Origin: Paeniglutamicibacter sulfureus
GTDB taxonomy: Bacteria; Actinomycetota; Actinomycetes; Actinomycetales; Micrococcaceae
Reading direction: 5' to 3'
Assembly: GCF_030512175.1 (NCBI RefSeq)
Contig: NZ_JAULBL010000002.1
Location: forward strand, 99,689-163,688
DNA length: 64,000 nt
Within the stretch, counting starts at the first letter, position 1. Each line of letters opens with the position of its first letter. Shown here one piece after another: positions 44,498 through 53,288 of the stretch. The notes under the pieces are model-generated. The model made no database searches, was not told where the DNA came from, and saw nothing but the letters and a program-made list of their open reading frames with translations. The translations under genes were made by a program, and so were the position numbers.

Positions 44498-45547
44498 AAA
44501 GGTACCTTTCACACCGCTGACACCCCTTGGTGCGGAAATTCAGACACAAGCTCGACGTCAAATGCGTTCATGCAACGAATCAAACGATGGCACTGCGCTG
44601 CGCGATGCCCGGTAGCCCAGTGCTGGGCACCGCGCGCGAAAGGAAATCTTGTTTCCCTTGACACCGCTGGTGCCTATCCCGCGGGTGCCCCCCGCCGATT
44701 TATCACCAGTTCCCTAAAGGACCTTCAGCGCAAAGAGTACCTTTAATCCATGCGATGTACGCTGGGCCTGCGGAGACAGAAGGTACCTTTCTTCGCATTC
44801 ACAATTCCGGCCTTAACGTTGACAACGAGGATCTACACGGCGCTGTCGTGCGGCGACAGAGCAGGGCTAAAGGTGCGAATGGGCCCACTAGGCCAAGCCA
44901 GGGGGCTGCACGCTTGAGTGGTTCGTGGCCGGTCACGAACTCAGGCACCATAACCCATACCTGCCGGCGCTCATTGGTGGAAATGATGTCAATGGAACCG
45001 TGGCCGGGAATCATACGAATCGCGCTAAAGGTACCTTTAGCACTGGGGGCGCTAGAGGGGATGAAGTTGGTGGCACCTCGTCCGGCAATCGAACCCTTGG
45101 AATGAAAGGTACCTTTGTGGGCAATGGGGACCAAGGATTGCAAGGCTATAGTTCCTTCTGGGCTAACCCCACTAAGGTACCTTTCCCACTGAAGGCACTT
45201 GGGGCTTGAGCAATCTTCTGATCGACTTCGCGAGCAGTCGCTATAATCCTTCGGCACTACCGTAGAAACATGCGGATTATCTCCCGATGCGGCGGAGAGC
45301 TCCAGGGGATCGGACCCCTATTCGACTTCAACCCAGGAGTTGCTATGCCACGATTGACCACAAAGGTACCTTTACCTCTTGTGGAACCTTGGGTCTCTAA
45401 CACTCCTATGGGAATTCAATGGTGGGAAAGGACGCTTTCGTAGTAAAGGTACCCTTAAATTCTCGAACTCTCTGCGTACTAACGCGGGGAAAGGTGCCTT
45501 TTACTTCAAGCGAGCTCAATGGGCGGAATGGCACTAAAGGTACCTTT
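44498..45547. repeat. centromere/iteron-like array of AAAGGTACCTTT palindromes
   Basis: Perfect copies start at 44498, 45027, 45105, 45362 and 45536; one-mismatch copies at 44778, 45173, 45445 and 45490; a looser copy near 44733. At 44491-44516 the palindrome extends to 26 bp, and at 45024-45041 to 18 bp. The array fills the gap between rep and parA, where a plasmid parS/parC centromere or replication iterons are expected. 44274-45713 contains no gene; frames there encode repeated Lys-Gly-Thr-Phe from the motif itself. Confidence 0.88.
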
Positions 45548-45713
45548 TCTGCAATCTGTAACTTTTTCTGAAACGTTGGGCGTGGCGCGTGGCGGCGCAT
45601 GCTGTTTCACGTCTAGCGTGGCATTAACAAATGTGGGTTGCCGGCCCGTTTCGCAGAGGTATGCCCTCTGCTGGTTCGGCGACCTCTCACCAGAACAGGT
45701 CGGGGAGTAGTAG

Positions 45714-46523
45714 ATGGCATCGAGAATCATCGCGGTATGCAACCAGAAGGGCGGAGTCGGTAAGACCACGCTTGTCACCGGGCTTGCCGAAGTGTATTCC
45801 CGCGATCACGGTAAACGCGTCCTGATCATCGACGCGGATCCCCAGAAGAACACCACCTCGGCGATGGGCATTCACGATCCTGAATTCACGCTCAACGATG
45901 TTCTCTATGGGGACGAAGCAGCCAACCATAAGATCACGCCAGGAGTAGCAGGAGATGCAATCATCCCGGCGGGGGCAGCCTGGCAAGGTGACTTCCCGGA
46001 ATTGGGTGTGATTGCCTCGGAGCGCAACCTGGCCTCCCGTGAACGTGACTCGATGATGGCCCGTGAGCGTCGCCTGCACAACGCACTCAAAGGCGTAACC
46101 GATAACTACGATGTAGTGCTAATCGATTGTCCTCCATCCCTGGGTTTGCTTACTGTCAATGCGCTGACCGCCGCGACCCACGCCCTCTTTGTCAGCGAGC
46201 CACGCGTTTCATCGGTCGAAGGGCTGACCGAGATCATCACCACCGTCGCCGAGGTGCAGGAAAATTTGAACGAGAACCTGGACGTAGCCGGGATCGTGGT
46301 CAACAAGCTCCGCAGGGGTCGCACCGACCAAGAGCAGTGGGTTCGCAAGATGCGCAGCGATTATGGCGACCTGGTGCTGGATCCAGGACTGCCGGACCGT
46401 GAAATATTCGCCAAGGCCCAGGCCGCCGCTTTGCCACTAGGTAGTTATGGGCGCTCTGCAGATTTGATCCTGGACCCCCTGCGCCGTTTGGCCACTGCGG
46501 TCTGGAAAGGTACGACGGTATGA
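45714..46523 (+). CDS. parA: ParA-family partition ATPase
   Basis: 269 residues with the deviant Walker A KGGVGKT near 11-17 (QKGGVGKTTLVTG), switch I region IIDADPQKNTTSAMG and Walker B VVLIDCPPSLGLLT. No N-terminal helix-turn-helix, so it is a short (type Ib-like) ParA. GGGGAG precedes ATG 45714. It overlaps the following gene by four bases (ATGA). Together with the upstream repeats it forms a plasmid segregation cassette. Confidence 0.95.
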   Translation: MASRIIAVCNQKGGVGKTTLVTGLAEVYSRDHGKRVLIIDADPQKNTTSAMGIHDPEFTLNDVLYGDEAANHKITPGVAGDAIIPAGAAWQGDFPELGVIASERNLASRERDSMMARERRLHNALKGVTDNYDVVLIDCPPSLGLLTVNALTAATHALFVSEPRVSSVEGLTEIITTVAEVQENLNENLDVAGIVVNKLRRGRTDQEQWVRKMRSDYGDLVLDPGLPDREIFAKAQAAALPLGSYGRSADLILDPLRRLATAVWKGTTV

Positions 46524-47002
46524 CGACTAGTCCGGGCCGCGGGGGCAGCGGGGGGGATGCGCTCAGCCGGCTGAAACGCCCGAAGCTGGCCAAGGCCAAC
46601 GATCGCAGTGTAGTAGAGGAAATGACCGCCTCGGAGACTGCTTCGCCGACCATAGCGCCGGTGGAGTCGCCGGTGCATGTGGTGCCAGAACCGGCTCCTG
46701 TTGAGTTCCCTGCGCACACGTCCGGTGTCAAACCCATGCCGCAAACAGCGCCCGTGGAAGTAGACGAGAAGCGTGCTACGCCCCGGCGCAAAATGTCTTT
46801 CGCGCCCACCCAGGACGAGCACGATCGCATCCGAAGTGCGTTCATGTCCACCCGGCACCATACCCGCTATGCGACCCTGAACGACTTCCTGCGCGCCGTT
46901 GTACTCGAAGAATGCGCACGGCTGGAAGATGAACACAATGGTGGAGCAGAATTCGACTGGAAAGAGGCTGAAATTCCTAAGGGCCGCCCGCTGAGGTTCT
47001 AG
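46520..47002 (+). CDS. small ParB-type centromere-binding protein
   Basis: 160 residues. A flexible Pro/Val/Glu-rich N-terminal half (about 30-95) precedes a compact C-terminal domain (PRRKMSFAPTQDEHDRIRSAF, then a helix FLRAVVLEECARLE) that looks like a ribbon-helix-helix unit. The location in parA's operon and the small size match centromere-binding partners of short ParA proteins, which recognise repeats upstream of parA. Confidence 0.75.
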   Translation: MTTSPGRGGSGGDALSRLKRPKLAKANDRSVVEEMTASETASPTIAPVESPVHVVPEPAPVEFPAHTSGVKPMPQTAPVEVDEKRATPRRKMSFAPTQDEHDRIRSAFMSTRHHTRYATLNDFLRAVVLEECARLEDEHNGGAEFDWKEAEIPKGRPLRF

Positions 47003-47303
47003 CCTCGGATGACCCATCGGGGATACTAGCTGCCGTTGATGGCGGGGGAGTCCTTGGCGCCCGGAACGATTGCCAAGGCCCTCAACACAAAGTTCCGCAT
47101 ATCGGGGTCTTCACTGCCGATACTGCCAGGCTGCCGTTGCTTCCGGTGAACACTGCCTCCATGCCCCTGGCCGTGATTTCGGCCGCGGAGTGGTCGTAGA
47201 CACGACCCGTGCAGCGTGCGCGAAATGATCTCGCCGGCACTTCTCCTTCTGGGGATCCGGTCGATTCCAGGGGTTGAAAGGTTCAGTCCGCTAGCGTGGT
47301 GCG

Positions 47304-47522
47304 TCAGGTGCGGAGACCGGCCTCAAGGTCGTAGAGCCCATCGATCGTGCATTCATGGCGGTGCGTCAAATAGTGCCTGGCCACGTCCAGATCCTGGGTC
47401 GTGCCCTCCATATACAAGCTGCAGTTGCCGCCAACCCTGATCACGGAATGGGAGGGCAGGGCAAGGATCCTGCTCCCTATATCAAGATCGCACGTGACAT
47501 GCCCAAAACGACGTAGCTGCAG
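47304..47522 (-). pseudogene. coding-like frame without start, gene remnant
   Basis: A minus-strand frame of about 72 codons bounded by stops reads like a genuine protein tail (GHVTCDLDIGSRILALP, then VARHYLTHRHECTIDGLYDL) with strong GC bias at third positions, but has no ATG near its beginning; GTG or ATG occur only inside. A neighbouring frame also looks coding just upstream, suggesting a frameshift. Not recognised. The rest of 47003-48039 has no other gene signal. Confidence 0.35.
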
Positions 47523-47747
47523 TTATCGGCGATTGAATAGGAACTGCCCCCGGAATCAGGTCTCTCGCAAAGCACCGGTACGATTACCGGCACGGTTCAC
47601 CTGAGTCAAAGTAGCTTGCAAAGCATTCATTCTTGGCCGTCCCTATCTGCCTCAGTCCACTGGTCGGAAGCCAAGCGCTTCGATATTGTTGGGAACACCC
47701 AAATACTTGCCTCACGGCAAACAGTGTTTCTCTCTGTGGGGAACACC

Positions 47748-47779
47748 GCGGCCCCCTGGCTTTGTCTCCGGGGGGCCGC
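47748..47779 (+). terminator. GC-rich hairpin with short U-run
   Basis: Arms GCGGCCCCC (47748-47756) and GGGGGCCGC (47771-47779) are followed by ACTTTTATG on the plus strand. It may end the parA-parB transcript, though it lies about 750 bp downstream. Confidence 0.5.
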
Positions 47780-48039
47780 ACTTTTATGCCCTGGGGGCGA
47801 CGGATGAAGAGCAGTCGCTCGCCATTCTTGAGAGAACCCTGCAATTACGCGAACGCGGCCTCGCGGTCCCCGGCTTCAGCGGTGGCTTCCCGGTAGCCGG
47901 AATCGGGCCGCTCGCGGGTATCGATCATTCCAACCAGCTTCACTCCCACAAGGGCAGGGCGGACCAAAACGTTGGGAGCGGACGTATCCTAGGGTTGGCA
48001 TAAATGTTCTAAAATTTGGGTAGCAATGACAAGTATTTA

Positions 48040-48051
48040 GAACTTACGTTC
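48040..48051 (+). promoter_or_regulatory. LexA (SOS) box
   Basis: GAACTTACGTTC fits the Gram-positive LexA consensus GAAC-N4-GTTC and lies 8 bp ahead of the UmuD-like gene. Confidence 0.72.
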
Positions 48052-48058
48052 TCTTGAG

Positions 48059-48457
48059 GTGGAGGGCTCGCCGATCCCGCTCCTAGTCGCTGGAACATCC
48101 ATTCCCGCCGGGTATCCATCTCCCGCCCAGGACTATTTCTCCGGCGAAATCAATCTCTCCGACTACCTGATCCACGATAAGACGAGCACCTTTATTGTGC
48201 GCGTCTCGGGACATTCCATGCAGGGGGCGGGAATCTCGGACGGGGACGAGCTCATCGTCAACCGGGCACGAAAACCCGTGGACGGGTCTATCGTGGTGGC
48301 GATCCTTGACGGGGAAATGACCGTCAAACGTCTTCGGCTCGCCCCGCAAGGCGTGGTGCTCCAGGCCGAAAATTCCGAGTACCCGGATATTGTCGTGGGG
48401 GAGTGGGGAGCCCTGAGCGTGTGGGCAGTGGCTGAAACGTGCATCCATCGACTCTAA
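48059..48457 (+). CDS. UmuD-like S24 peptidase (LexA-type self-cleaving)
   Basis: 132 residues. S24 fold with catalytic Ser53 in SGHSMQGAGI and Lys90 in MTVKRL; a possible Ala-Gly self-cleavage site is at 11-12, so the cleavable arm is shorter than in E. coli UmuD. The start is GTG 48059. The usual partner umuC (Y-family polymerase) is absent; a recombinase follows. A LexA box directly upstream predicts SOS induction. It may process a plasmid or element-encoded repressor, or be an orphan left from a umuDC operon. Confidence 0.85.
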   Translation: MEGSPIPLLVAGTSIPAGYPSPAQDYFSGEINLSDYLIHDKTSTFIVRVSGHSMQGAGISDGDELIVNRARKPVDGSIVVAILDGEMTVKRLRLAPQGVVLQAENSEYPDIVVGEWGALSVWAVAETCIHRL

Positions 48458-48471
48458 GTGGTGCTATTCCG

Positions 48472-48613
48472 TTAAACGGGTGATTACAGCCCGCACAAGG
48501 GGTGTTATTGCCATTGTTGTCTAACGTTGACCCGACGAAAAGGGCGGAACGCTCTGGACATACCGAGTAATCCCCCGTTTAATGCAGGAATAGTGCATTA
48601 GACGGGAGATTAT
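48472..48613. repeat. three TTARACGGGNGATTAY motifs; recombination-core-like site
   Basis: Direct copy at 48472-48487 (TTAAACGGGTGATTAC), inverted copy at 48567-48582, direct copy at 48598-48613 (TTAGACGGGAGATTAT). The last two form 19-bp inverted arms (48568-48586 and 48594-48612, two mismatches) around the 7-bp centre GGAATAG, the geometry of a tyrosine-recombinase core site. The third copy contains the ribosome site GGGAG of the recombinase gene and ends 1 bp before its GTG. Confidence 0.75.
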
Positions 48614-48614
48614 T

Positions 48615-49736
48615 GTGGCTGATCGAGGAGTACCGCCGGGTTCTGCCTCGCTATCGCTTTTGCCGGGTGTCTCCTTCCTGAACGAAGCAGAATCAGTTTT
48701 CACTGCCATGCTGGAGGGCTGGCAAATGCGCCAACGTGGCGGACGGAACCTCAAAGAATCCTCCGTGCGAGGCACTGTGAGCCAGATTTCGCAGTTTCAG
48801 GCGTTTACCAATGACTGGCCCTGGAACTGGAGCGCCGCGGATTTTGACGAGTGGATGATGCATTTGGTGGCAGTCAAGCAACTGGCTCCCTCGACGATTC
48901 GCACCTACCAGTACGCGGTGAGGGAGTTTTGCAGCTACTTGTGTTCCGAGCACTACGGCTGGGTTGAAGAATGCTCCTCCCGCTTCGGTAACTACCCGTC
49001 CCAGGTCTGCCACGAGTGGAACAGCGTGGCACACCTGCAGGAATACGAGGGCCGGCCCGGGCGCCGGCCCATGAGCCGAATGGAGATCCAACAACTCCTG
49101 GACCGGGCAGATGAAAGGGTCGAGGACTGCATCGCCGCACGACGCAAGGGAGCGGTGTCGGCATACCGTGATTCCACGATGCTGAAGGTGATCTACGGGT
49201 GGGGCCTTCGCATCAACGAAGCCGTGCAGCTGGACGTCAACGACTTCTACGCCAACCCGCACCACCCGGAATTCGGGCGCTTCGGCGTCTTGCAGGTCCG
49301 CCACGGCAAATCCTCGGCGGGCTCGGCCCCCAAGCGTCGCTCGGTCATGTCCCTGCACCCGTGGGCGGTTGACGCCGTGCGCGACTATGTGGAGAACGTG
49401 TGGCCGCAAGTGCGCACCAAGGATTCCAATGCCCTGTGGGTCACCGAACGGGGAACCCGCACCAGCACGCATGAACTGCGGAAAACCTTTGGACAACTAC
49501 GTGACGGGCTGGGCCTGGAGAAGGCCCTTTCGCCGCACTGCCTGCGGCACAGTTACGTGACCCACCTGATCGAATCGGGGATCGATCCGGTCTTCGTACA
49601 GCAACAAGTAGGACACGCCTACCAATCCACCACGGCGATCTACACGGCAGTCAGCGGGGACTTCGCCAACAAAATGATGCACCAGGCACTGGCCAAGCTC
49701 TTGCCGGAATCACCCAAGACGAAAGGCGCAACATGA
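48615..49736 (+). CDS. tyrosine recombinase/integrase
   Basis: 373 residues with all catalytic residues: Arg199 (GLRINEAV), Lys232 (RHGKSS), His308 and Arg311 (HCLRHSYVTHL), His334 (VGHAYQSTT) and the nucleophile Tyr343 (AIYT). An N-terminal SAM-like core-binding domain spans about 24-145. GTG start. Its stop overlaps the start of the HTH gene by four bases, so the pair is coupled; the site at 48567-48613 is its likely substrate or operator. Confidence 0.93.
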   Translation: MADRGVPPGSASLSLLPGVSFLNEAESVFTAMLEGWQMRQRGGRNLKESSVRGTVSQISQFQAFTNDWPWNWSAADFDEWMMHLVAVKQLAPSTIRTYQYAVREFCSYLCSEHYGWVEECSSRFGNYPSQVCHEWNSVAHLQEYEGRPGRRPMSRMEIQQLLDRADERVEDCIAARRKGAVSAYRDSTMLKVIYGWGLRINEAVQLDVNDFYANPHHPEFGRFGVLQVRHGKSSAGSAPKRRSVMSLHPWAVDAVRDYVENVWPQVRTKDSNALWVTERGTRTSTHELRKTFGQLRDGLGLEKALSPHCLRHSYVTHLIESGIDPVFVQQQVGHAYQSTTAIYTAVSGDFANKMMHQALAKLLPESPKTKGAT

Positions 49737-50083
49737 AAACGATCGGGTACGAATGGCGGTTGAGGGAACTCATGGCTGCCGCGGGAATGTTCACCACCAC
49801 CAAGCTCAATCGTGAGCTAAAAGAACGCGGAATCGAGTTGTCCTCAAGCCAGGCCTACCGGCTTGCCACGGAGAAACCCGAACGGCTGAACCTGCATGTC
49901 TTGATGGCACTCATGGACATTTTCGATTGCAGCGCCGATGACCTGGTTCAACGCGTCGAACTGCGTCATTCATCTGCCAAGACAGGTACAGAGGATCAGG
50001 ACACCACGGGAACGGCGGATTTCCTGCGGAAAGAAGGGTTCCGTCCCAAGCGTGCCAACATTGTTCCCGACCATGAAGCGTGA
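49733..50083 (+). CDS. XRE-like helix-turn-helix protein of the recombinase trio
   Basis: 116 residues. The N-terminal two thirds is a Cro/C1-type fold (YEWRLRELMAAAGMFTTTKL, SSSQAYRLATEKPERLNLHVL) ending in MDIFDCSADDLV, typical of XRE regulators; the C-terminal tail is polar. The stop overlaps the next gene by 11 bp. It may act as excisionase/directionality factor or repressor of the recombinase. Confidence 0.85.
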   Translation: MKTIGYEWRLRELMAAAGMFTTTKLNRELKERGIELSSSQAYRLATEKPERLNLHVLMALMDIFDCSADDLVQRVELRHSSAKTGTEDQDTTGTADFLRKEGFRPKRANIVPDHEA

Positions 50084-52559
50084 GGACGCCCTTGACGACA
50101 TTGCCGAACTTATTCATCGGATAGAACCCGGCCTTCCCCGGCCCCGGATTCGCCAGGCCGTGGCGCGGACCATGGCAGCACGGCCCGCAATCCCCGAACT
50201 GCTCTCGGTCCTGCAGGATGACATCGGGCTTCTGACCTCCGGGGACGATACGATGCCCTCAAGCCTGGCCGGCATCATCGACCAGCTGATTCACGAAGGA
50301 GCCACCACGCTCAAACGCCCGCGATGCCACCGCTGCCACGAGCAACGCCGCCTGCCAAACCGCAGAGGAGGGCACGGCATCTGCGCTTCGTGCTATTCAC
50401 TAGACCGCCGCGTGCACATCGAGTGCTCGCGCTGCGGGCAACAGCGCAAGCGGCGCGCCTTGGTGGGCGGGCAGGAATGGTGCGGCACCTGCTGGGAAGG
50501 CCAGCTGGGGCAGGTGGAGGCCGTGTTCAGGACCGCCGTTCGCGGCAGCGGATGCGGCATCACCGCACGCCAGTTCGAGGCCGTGGCCGCGACGGTGCAC
50601 AGCACCTGGAAAGCAGGAGCCATCCTCAGGCTTTCCTTGGAATTGAACACCCGGTCCGAGCAGTGGTTCGCCCAGCCTGCGGCGGGATCAGTGTTGTTCC
50701 TGAGATTCCATGCCGCGTTGGAGAAAGCCGGCGTCAAGGTGACTCCCGTGGCATGTGGGCGGTGTGGTCGGGAAGCGACCCTGGCCAACATCCTGGGAGG
50801 ATTGCGTTGTTGTGCCAGGTGCTATTCCGCGAGCAAACGGGAAACCTGCTCCCAATGCGGGCGGGAGCAAGTACTGGTGCTGCACGCCGCTGACGGGACC
50901 GGAATCTGCCAAACGTGCATGAAGAAACTGCCCGACCGCACGGCCACATGCATCGACTGTGGGCAACGGCGGTACGTGGCCTGGAACGGACCCGACGGGC
51001 CGGTCTGTTCCAAATGTCGACCCAAGCATCGCATCGACTACTGCCCCGGATGCCAGCGGCAAAAACCGTGCTTGTTCGCCGGCACTTCCCGGGCACGGTG
51101 CCACGAGTGCTCACGCCAGAAGGAAACCTGCGCGCTCTGTGGCACACAAGTCCGAGCCGCCACCCGCAATGACCAGGGAATAGCCATCTGTGGTCGGTGC
51201 TCGCGCAAACCCGAGCCATGCTCCGACTGCGGACGGCACCGGATTGTGGTGGGCCGGGCGCAGGGGAAACCGCTTTGCGACTACTGCTACCCCAAGGACC
51301 CGGTGTCGTTTCGCGACTGCGGTCGATGCGGACGCCACGAAAACCTCCAGGTGGCCGACTTGTGTCAGCACTGCGCCGCGGACGATGAACTCGAACGACT
51401 GGTGCCCCTTGAAGCCAGGGCAAACAGCCCGGTGGCCCAAGCCATCCATGATCTCTGCCAGGATGCCAAGCCGCAGTCCATCCTTGCCGCGGCGAGGAAC
51501 TCATCCATGGGGCTACTTCGCAGCATCATGGATTCGCAGATCATACCTACCCATGAATTCCTCGACCATGCAGGGGCGGACCAGGCGACACGGGCCGTGC
51601 GCTCGCTCCTGGTTGATGCAGGATTGCTGCCGTACCGCGACAACAACCTGGCGAGGTTCGAGGAATGGATCACCCGCACGGGACAGCGAATCACGGATCC
51701 ACAACAGAGAGCGGCCTTTGTCCAGTTTGCCCGGTGGCGCCACGTGCGGGAACTACGGAAGCGGAAATCCCCAGTCCATTCCAGCCTGACGACGAGCCGC
51801 CGCCGGGAACTGCGCCTGGTCATGGAACTTCTCGAATGGCTGCAGCAGCAGAACCGGGCACTGGCCTCCCTCACACAGTCCGACATGGATCGCTGGAGAG
51901 CCAGCGGGTCGGCGGAAAGACACCGGGTCAAGCCCTTTCTCGCGTGGGCGCACGCCAACGGGATGGTCCGAAGAATCGAGATCCTCAGGAAACCCGGCAA
52001 CGCCCTTGACGTGGCCGGCACGCCAGCAAACGAACGGGCGCACCTGTTGCACGGAATCCTGGACCCCGGGTGCACCTCGCCGGTTGCCGTGCGCTTTGCC
52101 GCGGCCCTGGTGTTGCTCTTCGGCGCCGGACCACAGCAAATCGTGGAGCTGCGCGTGTCCGACATCAGCACGAACGACGAACGGGTCTACCTGAAATTGG
52201 GGAACGATCCCCTGCTCCTTCCCGATGCCTTGGTGGACCTGGCTATTGGAACCCACGAGAACCGGATGGCACCACGACTGTTTGCGCCCACCCGTGACAC
52301 CGACTGGCTTTTTCCCGGGATCAGGACCGGATATCCCCTCTCGGCATCCACGTTGATCGGAAGAATGAAGACTCTGGGAGTCTCTGCTTCCCGTGGCAGG
52401 ACAGGCGCCATGGCTGAGTTGGCCCAAGAACTGCCGCCCGCCATATTGGCACGGCTGACGGGTAACTCGACGACCACCGCGATCCGTTGGTCCAATGCCG
52501 TAGCGGCGTCAAACGCCCGGTACGCGGCACTAGCCATGCCTGCCACTCCGCTGGGCTGA
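50073..52559 (+). CDS. nine-zinc-ribbon protein with degenerate tyrosine-recombinase domain
   Basis: 828 residues from ATG 50073, overlapping the HTH gene. Residues about 85-434 hold nine tandem CxxC...CxxC zinc ribbons (first CHRCHEQ...CASC, last CGRCGRH...CQHC). The C-terminal half (about 440-828) has a SAM-like domain and a recombinase-like domain, but box I reads GAGPQQIVELRVSDI without the catalytic Arg, box II keeps only an Arg (SRGRTGAM), and the Tyr position is Trp (TAIRWSNA). It probably binds DNA as a non-catalytic partner of the upstream recombinase. I do not know a named family. Confidence 0.75.
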   Translation: MKREDALDDIAELIHRIEPGLPRPRIRQAVARTMAARPAIPELLSVLQDDIGLLTSGDDTMPSSLAGIIDQLIHEGATTLKRPRCHRCHEQRRLPNRRGGHGICASCYSLDRRVHIECSRCGQQRKRRALVGGQEWCGTCWEGQLGQVEAVFRTAVRGSGCGITARQFEAVAATVHSTWKAGAILRLSLELNTRSEQWFAQPAAGSVLFLRFHAALEKAGVKVTPVACGRCGREATLANILGGLRCCARCYSASKRETCSQCGREQVLVLHAADGTGICQTCMKKLPDRTATCIDCGQRRYVAWNGPDGPVCSKCRPKHRIDYCPGCQRQKPCLFAGTSRARCHECSRQKETCALCGTQVRAATRNDQGIAICGRCSRKPEPCSDCGRHRIVVGRAQGKPLCDYCYPKDPVSFRDCGRCGRHENLQVADLCQHCAADDELERLVPLEARANSPVAQAIHDLCQDAKPQSILAAARNSSMGLLRSIMDSQIIPTHEFLDHAGADQATRAVRSLLVDAGLLPYRDNNLARFEEWITRTGQRITDPQQRAAFVQFARWRHVRELRKRKSPVHSSLTTSRRRELRLVMELLEWLQQQNRALASLTQSDMDRWRASGSAERHRVKPFLAWAHANGMVRRIEILRKPGNALDVAGTPANERAHLLHGILDPGCTSPVAVRFAAALVLLFGAGPQQIVELRVSDISTNDERVYLKLGNDPLLLPDALVDLAIGTHENRMAPRLFAPTRDTDWLFPGIRTGYPLSASTLIGRMKTLGVSASRGRTGAMAELAQELPPAILARLTGNSTTTAIRWSNAVAASNARYAALAMPATPLG

Positions 52560-52926
52560 CCTATCAGCAGCCCTTCCATGACCGGAAGGAACGCTCACCG
52601 GGACGGTACGAGGTGGATACGGAGCGCCACCCGATTGCTGAGGCGACTCGGTATCGGACTTTATTCGAGTTTCCCAAAGGGGCCAGCAGCGTCGAGCGGA
52701 ATCAGCTCTGGCTTTCCAGCCATGGTCAAGAAAGTTAACCCCACGAGCAGTACAGAAATGGCAAGGCCAAGTTGGGCTGTATCGGCTGATGTCGCAGCGC
52801 AGGAAATCCTCCATGTCATCAAACTGCCGCATGCAGCCGGAACATGACACCGCGCAGATGAATAGTTCCCCAACAAACAACGTAGCGTTCCCCACGTGAA
52901 CGGAACCACGAGTAGTATCGTCTTTA
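52560..52926. other. intergenic after the recombinase trio, no gene seen
   Basis: No frame with a start, ribosome site and motif. I looked for a second copy of the TTARACGGGNGATTAY motif as the element's far end and did not find one. Confidence 0.45.
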
Positions 52927-52945
52927 GATATCGGCTTTCGATATC
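52927..52945. promoter_or_regulatory. operator-like palindrome upstream of padR
   Basis: GATATCGGCTTTCGATATC: perfect 7-bp arms with a 5-bp centre, 22 bp before the padR start. AT-rich palindromes of this kind are typical PadR binding sites, implying autoregulation. Confidence 0.7.
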
Positions 52946-52967
52946 ATGAAATTCTAGAGGGGTGCAA

Positions 52968-53288
52968 GTGCGTGAACTGACCCGTGCAGCCGTCCGGCTG
53001 CACATCCTGCACCATGCCGCCGAGGAGGACATTCACGGCGCATGGATGTCGGAAGAACTCTCCAACCACGGATACGCGATTTCCCCGGGAACCCTGTATC
53101 CAACCCTCCACCGAATGCAAGAGCAGGGACTGCTCACCTCCCGCACGGAAGTCATCGACGGGCGACCCCGCCGCATCTACCGAGCCACACCGCAGGGTAT
53201 CGAGGCCTTGGCCGAAGGCCGCAAGGCCGTTGCTGAGCTGGCCGCCGAGGTACTCCCCGCACCGCAAAAGGACGATGAAAATGAGTAA
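52968..53288 (+). CDS. PadR-family transcriptional regulator
   Basis: 106 residues from the second GTG (52968), which has AGAGGGG six bases upstream; the first GTG at 52962 is too close to that site. The winged helix is clear (AAVRLHILHHAAEE, ISPGTLYPTLHRMQEQGLL, RRIYRATPQG) with a short C-terminal dimerisation helix. It overlaps the permease gene by eight bases and most likely represses this two-gene operon through the palindrome at 52927; the inducer is unknown. Confidence 0.9.
   Translation: MRELTRAAVRLHILHHAAEEDIHGAWMSEELSNHGYAISPGTLYPTLHRMQEQGLLTSRTEVIDGRPRRIYRATPQGIEALAEGRKAVAELAAEVLPAPQKDDENE

Noticed and set aside
44799-45257. Open frames in the repeat array with recurring Lys-Gly-Thr-Phe
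   Set aside because: The repeated tetrapeptide is just the translation of AAAGGTACCTTT; no ribosome site or fold supports a gene.
41724-45547. GGTACC repeats as mere restriction-site coincidence
   Set aside because: The conserved unit is 12 bp including flanking A and T tracts, far too frequent and too clustered for chance.
48615-52559. RIT-type element (three tyrosine recombinases in a row)
   Set aside because: The second gene is an XRE-type HTH and the third lacks catalytic residues, so the RIT definition does not fit.
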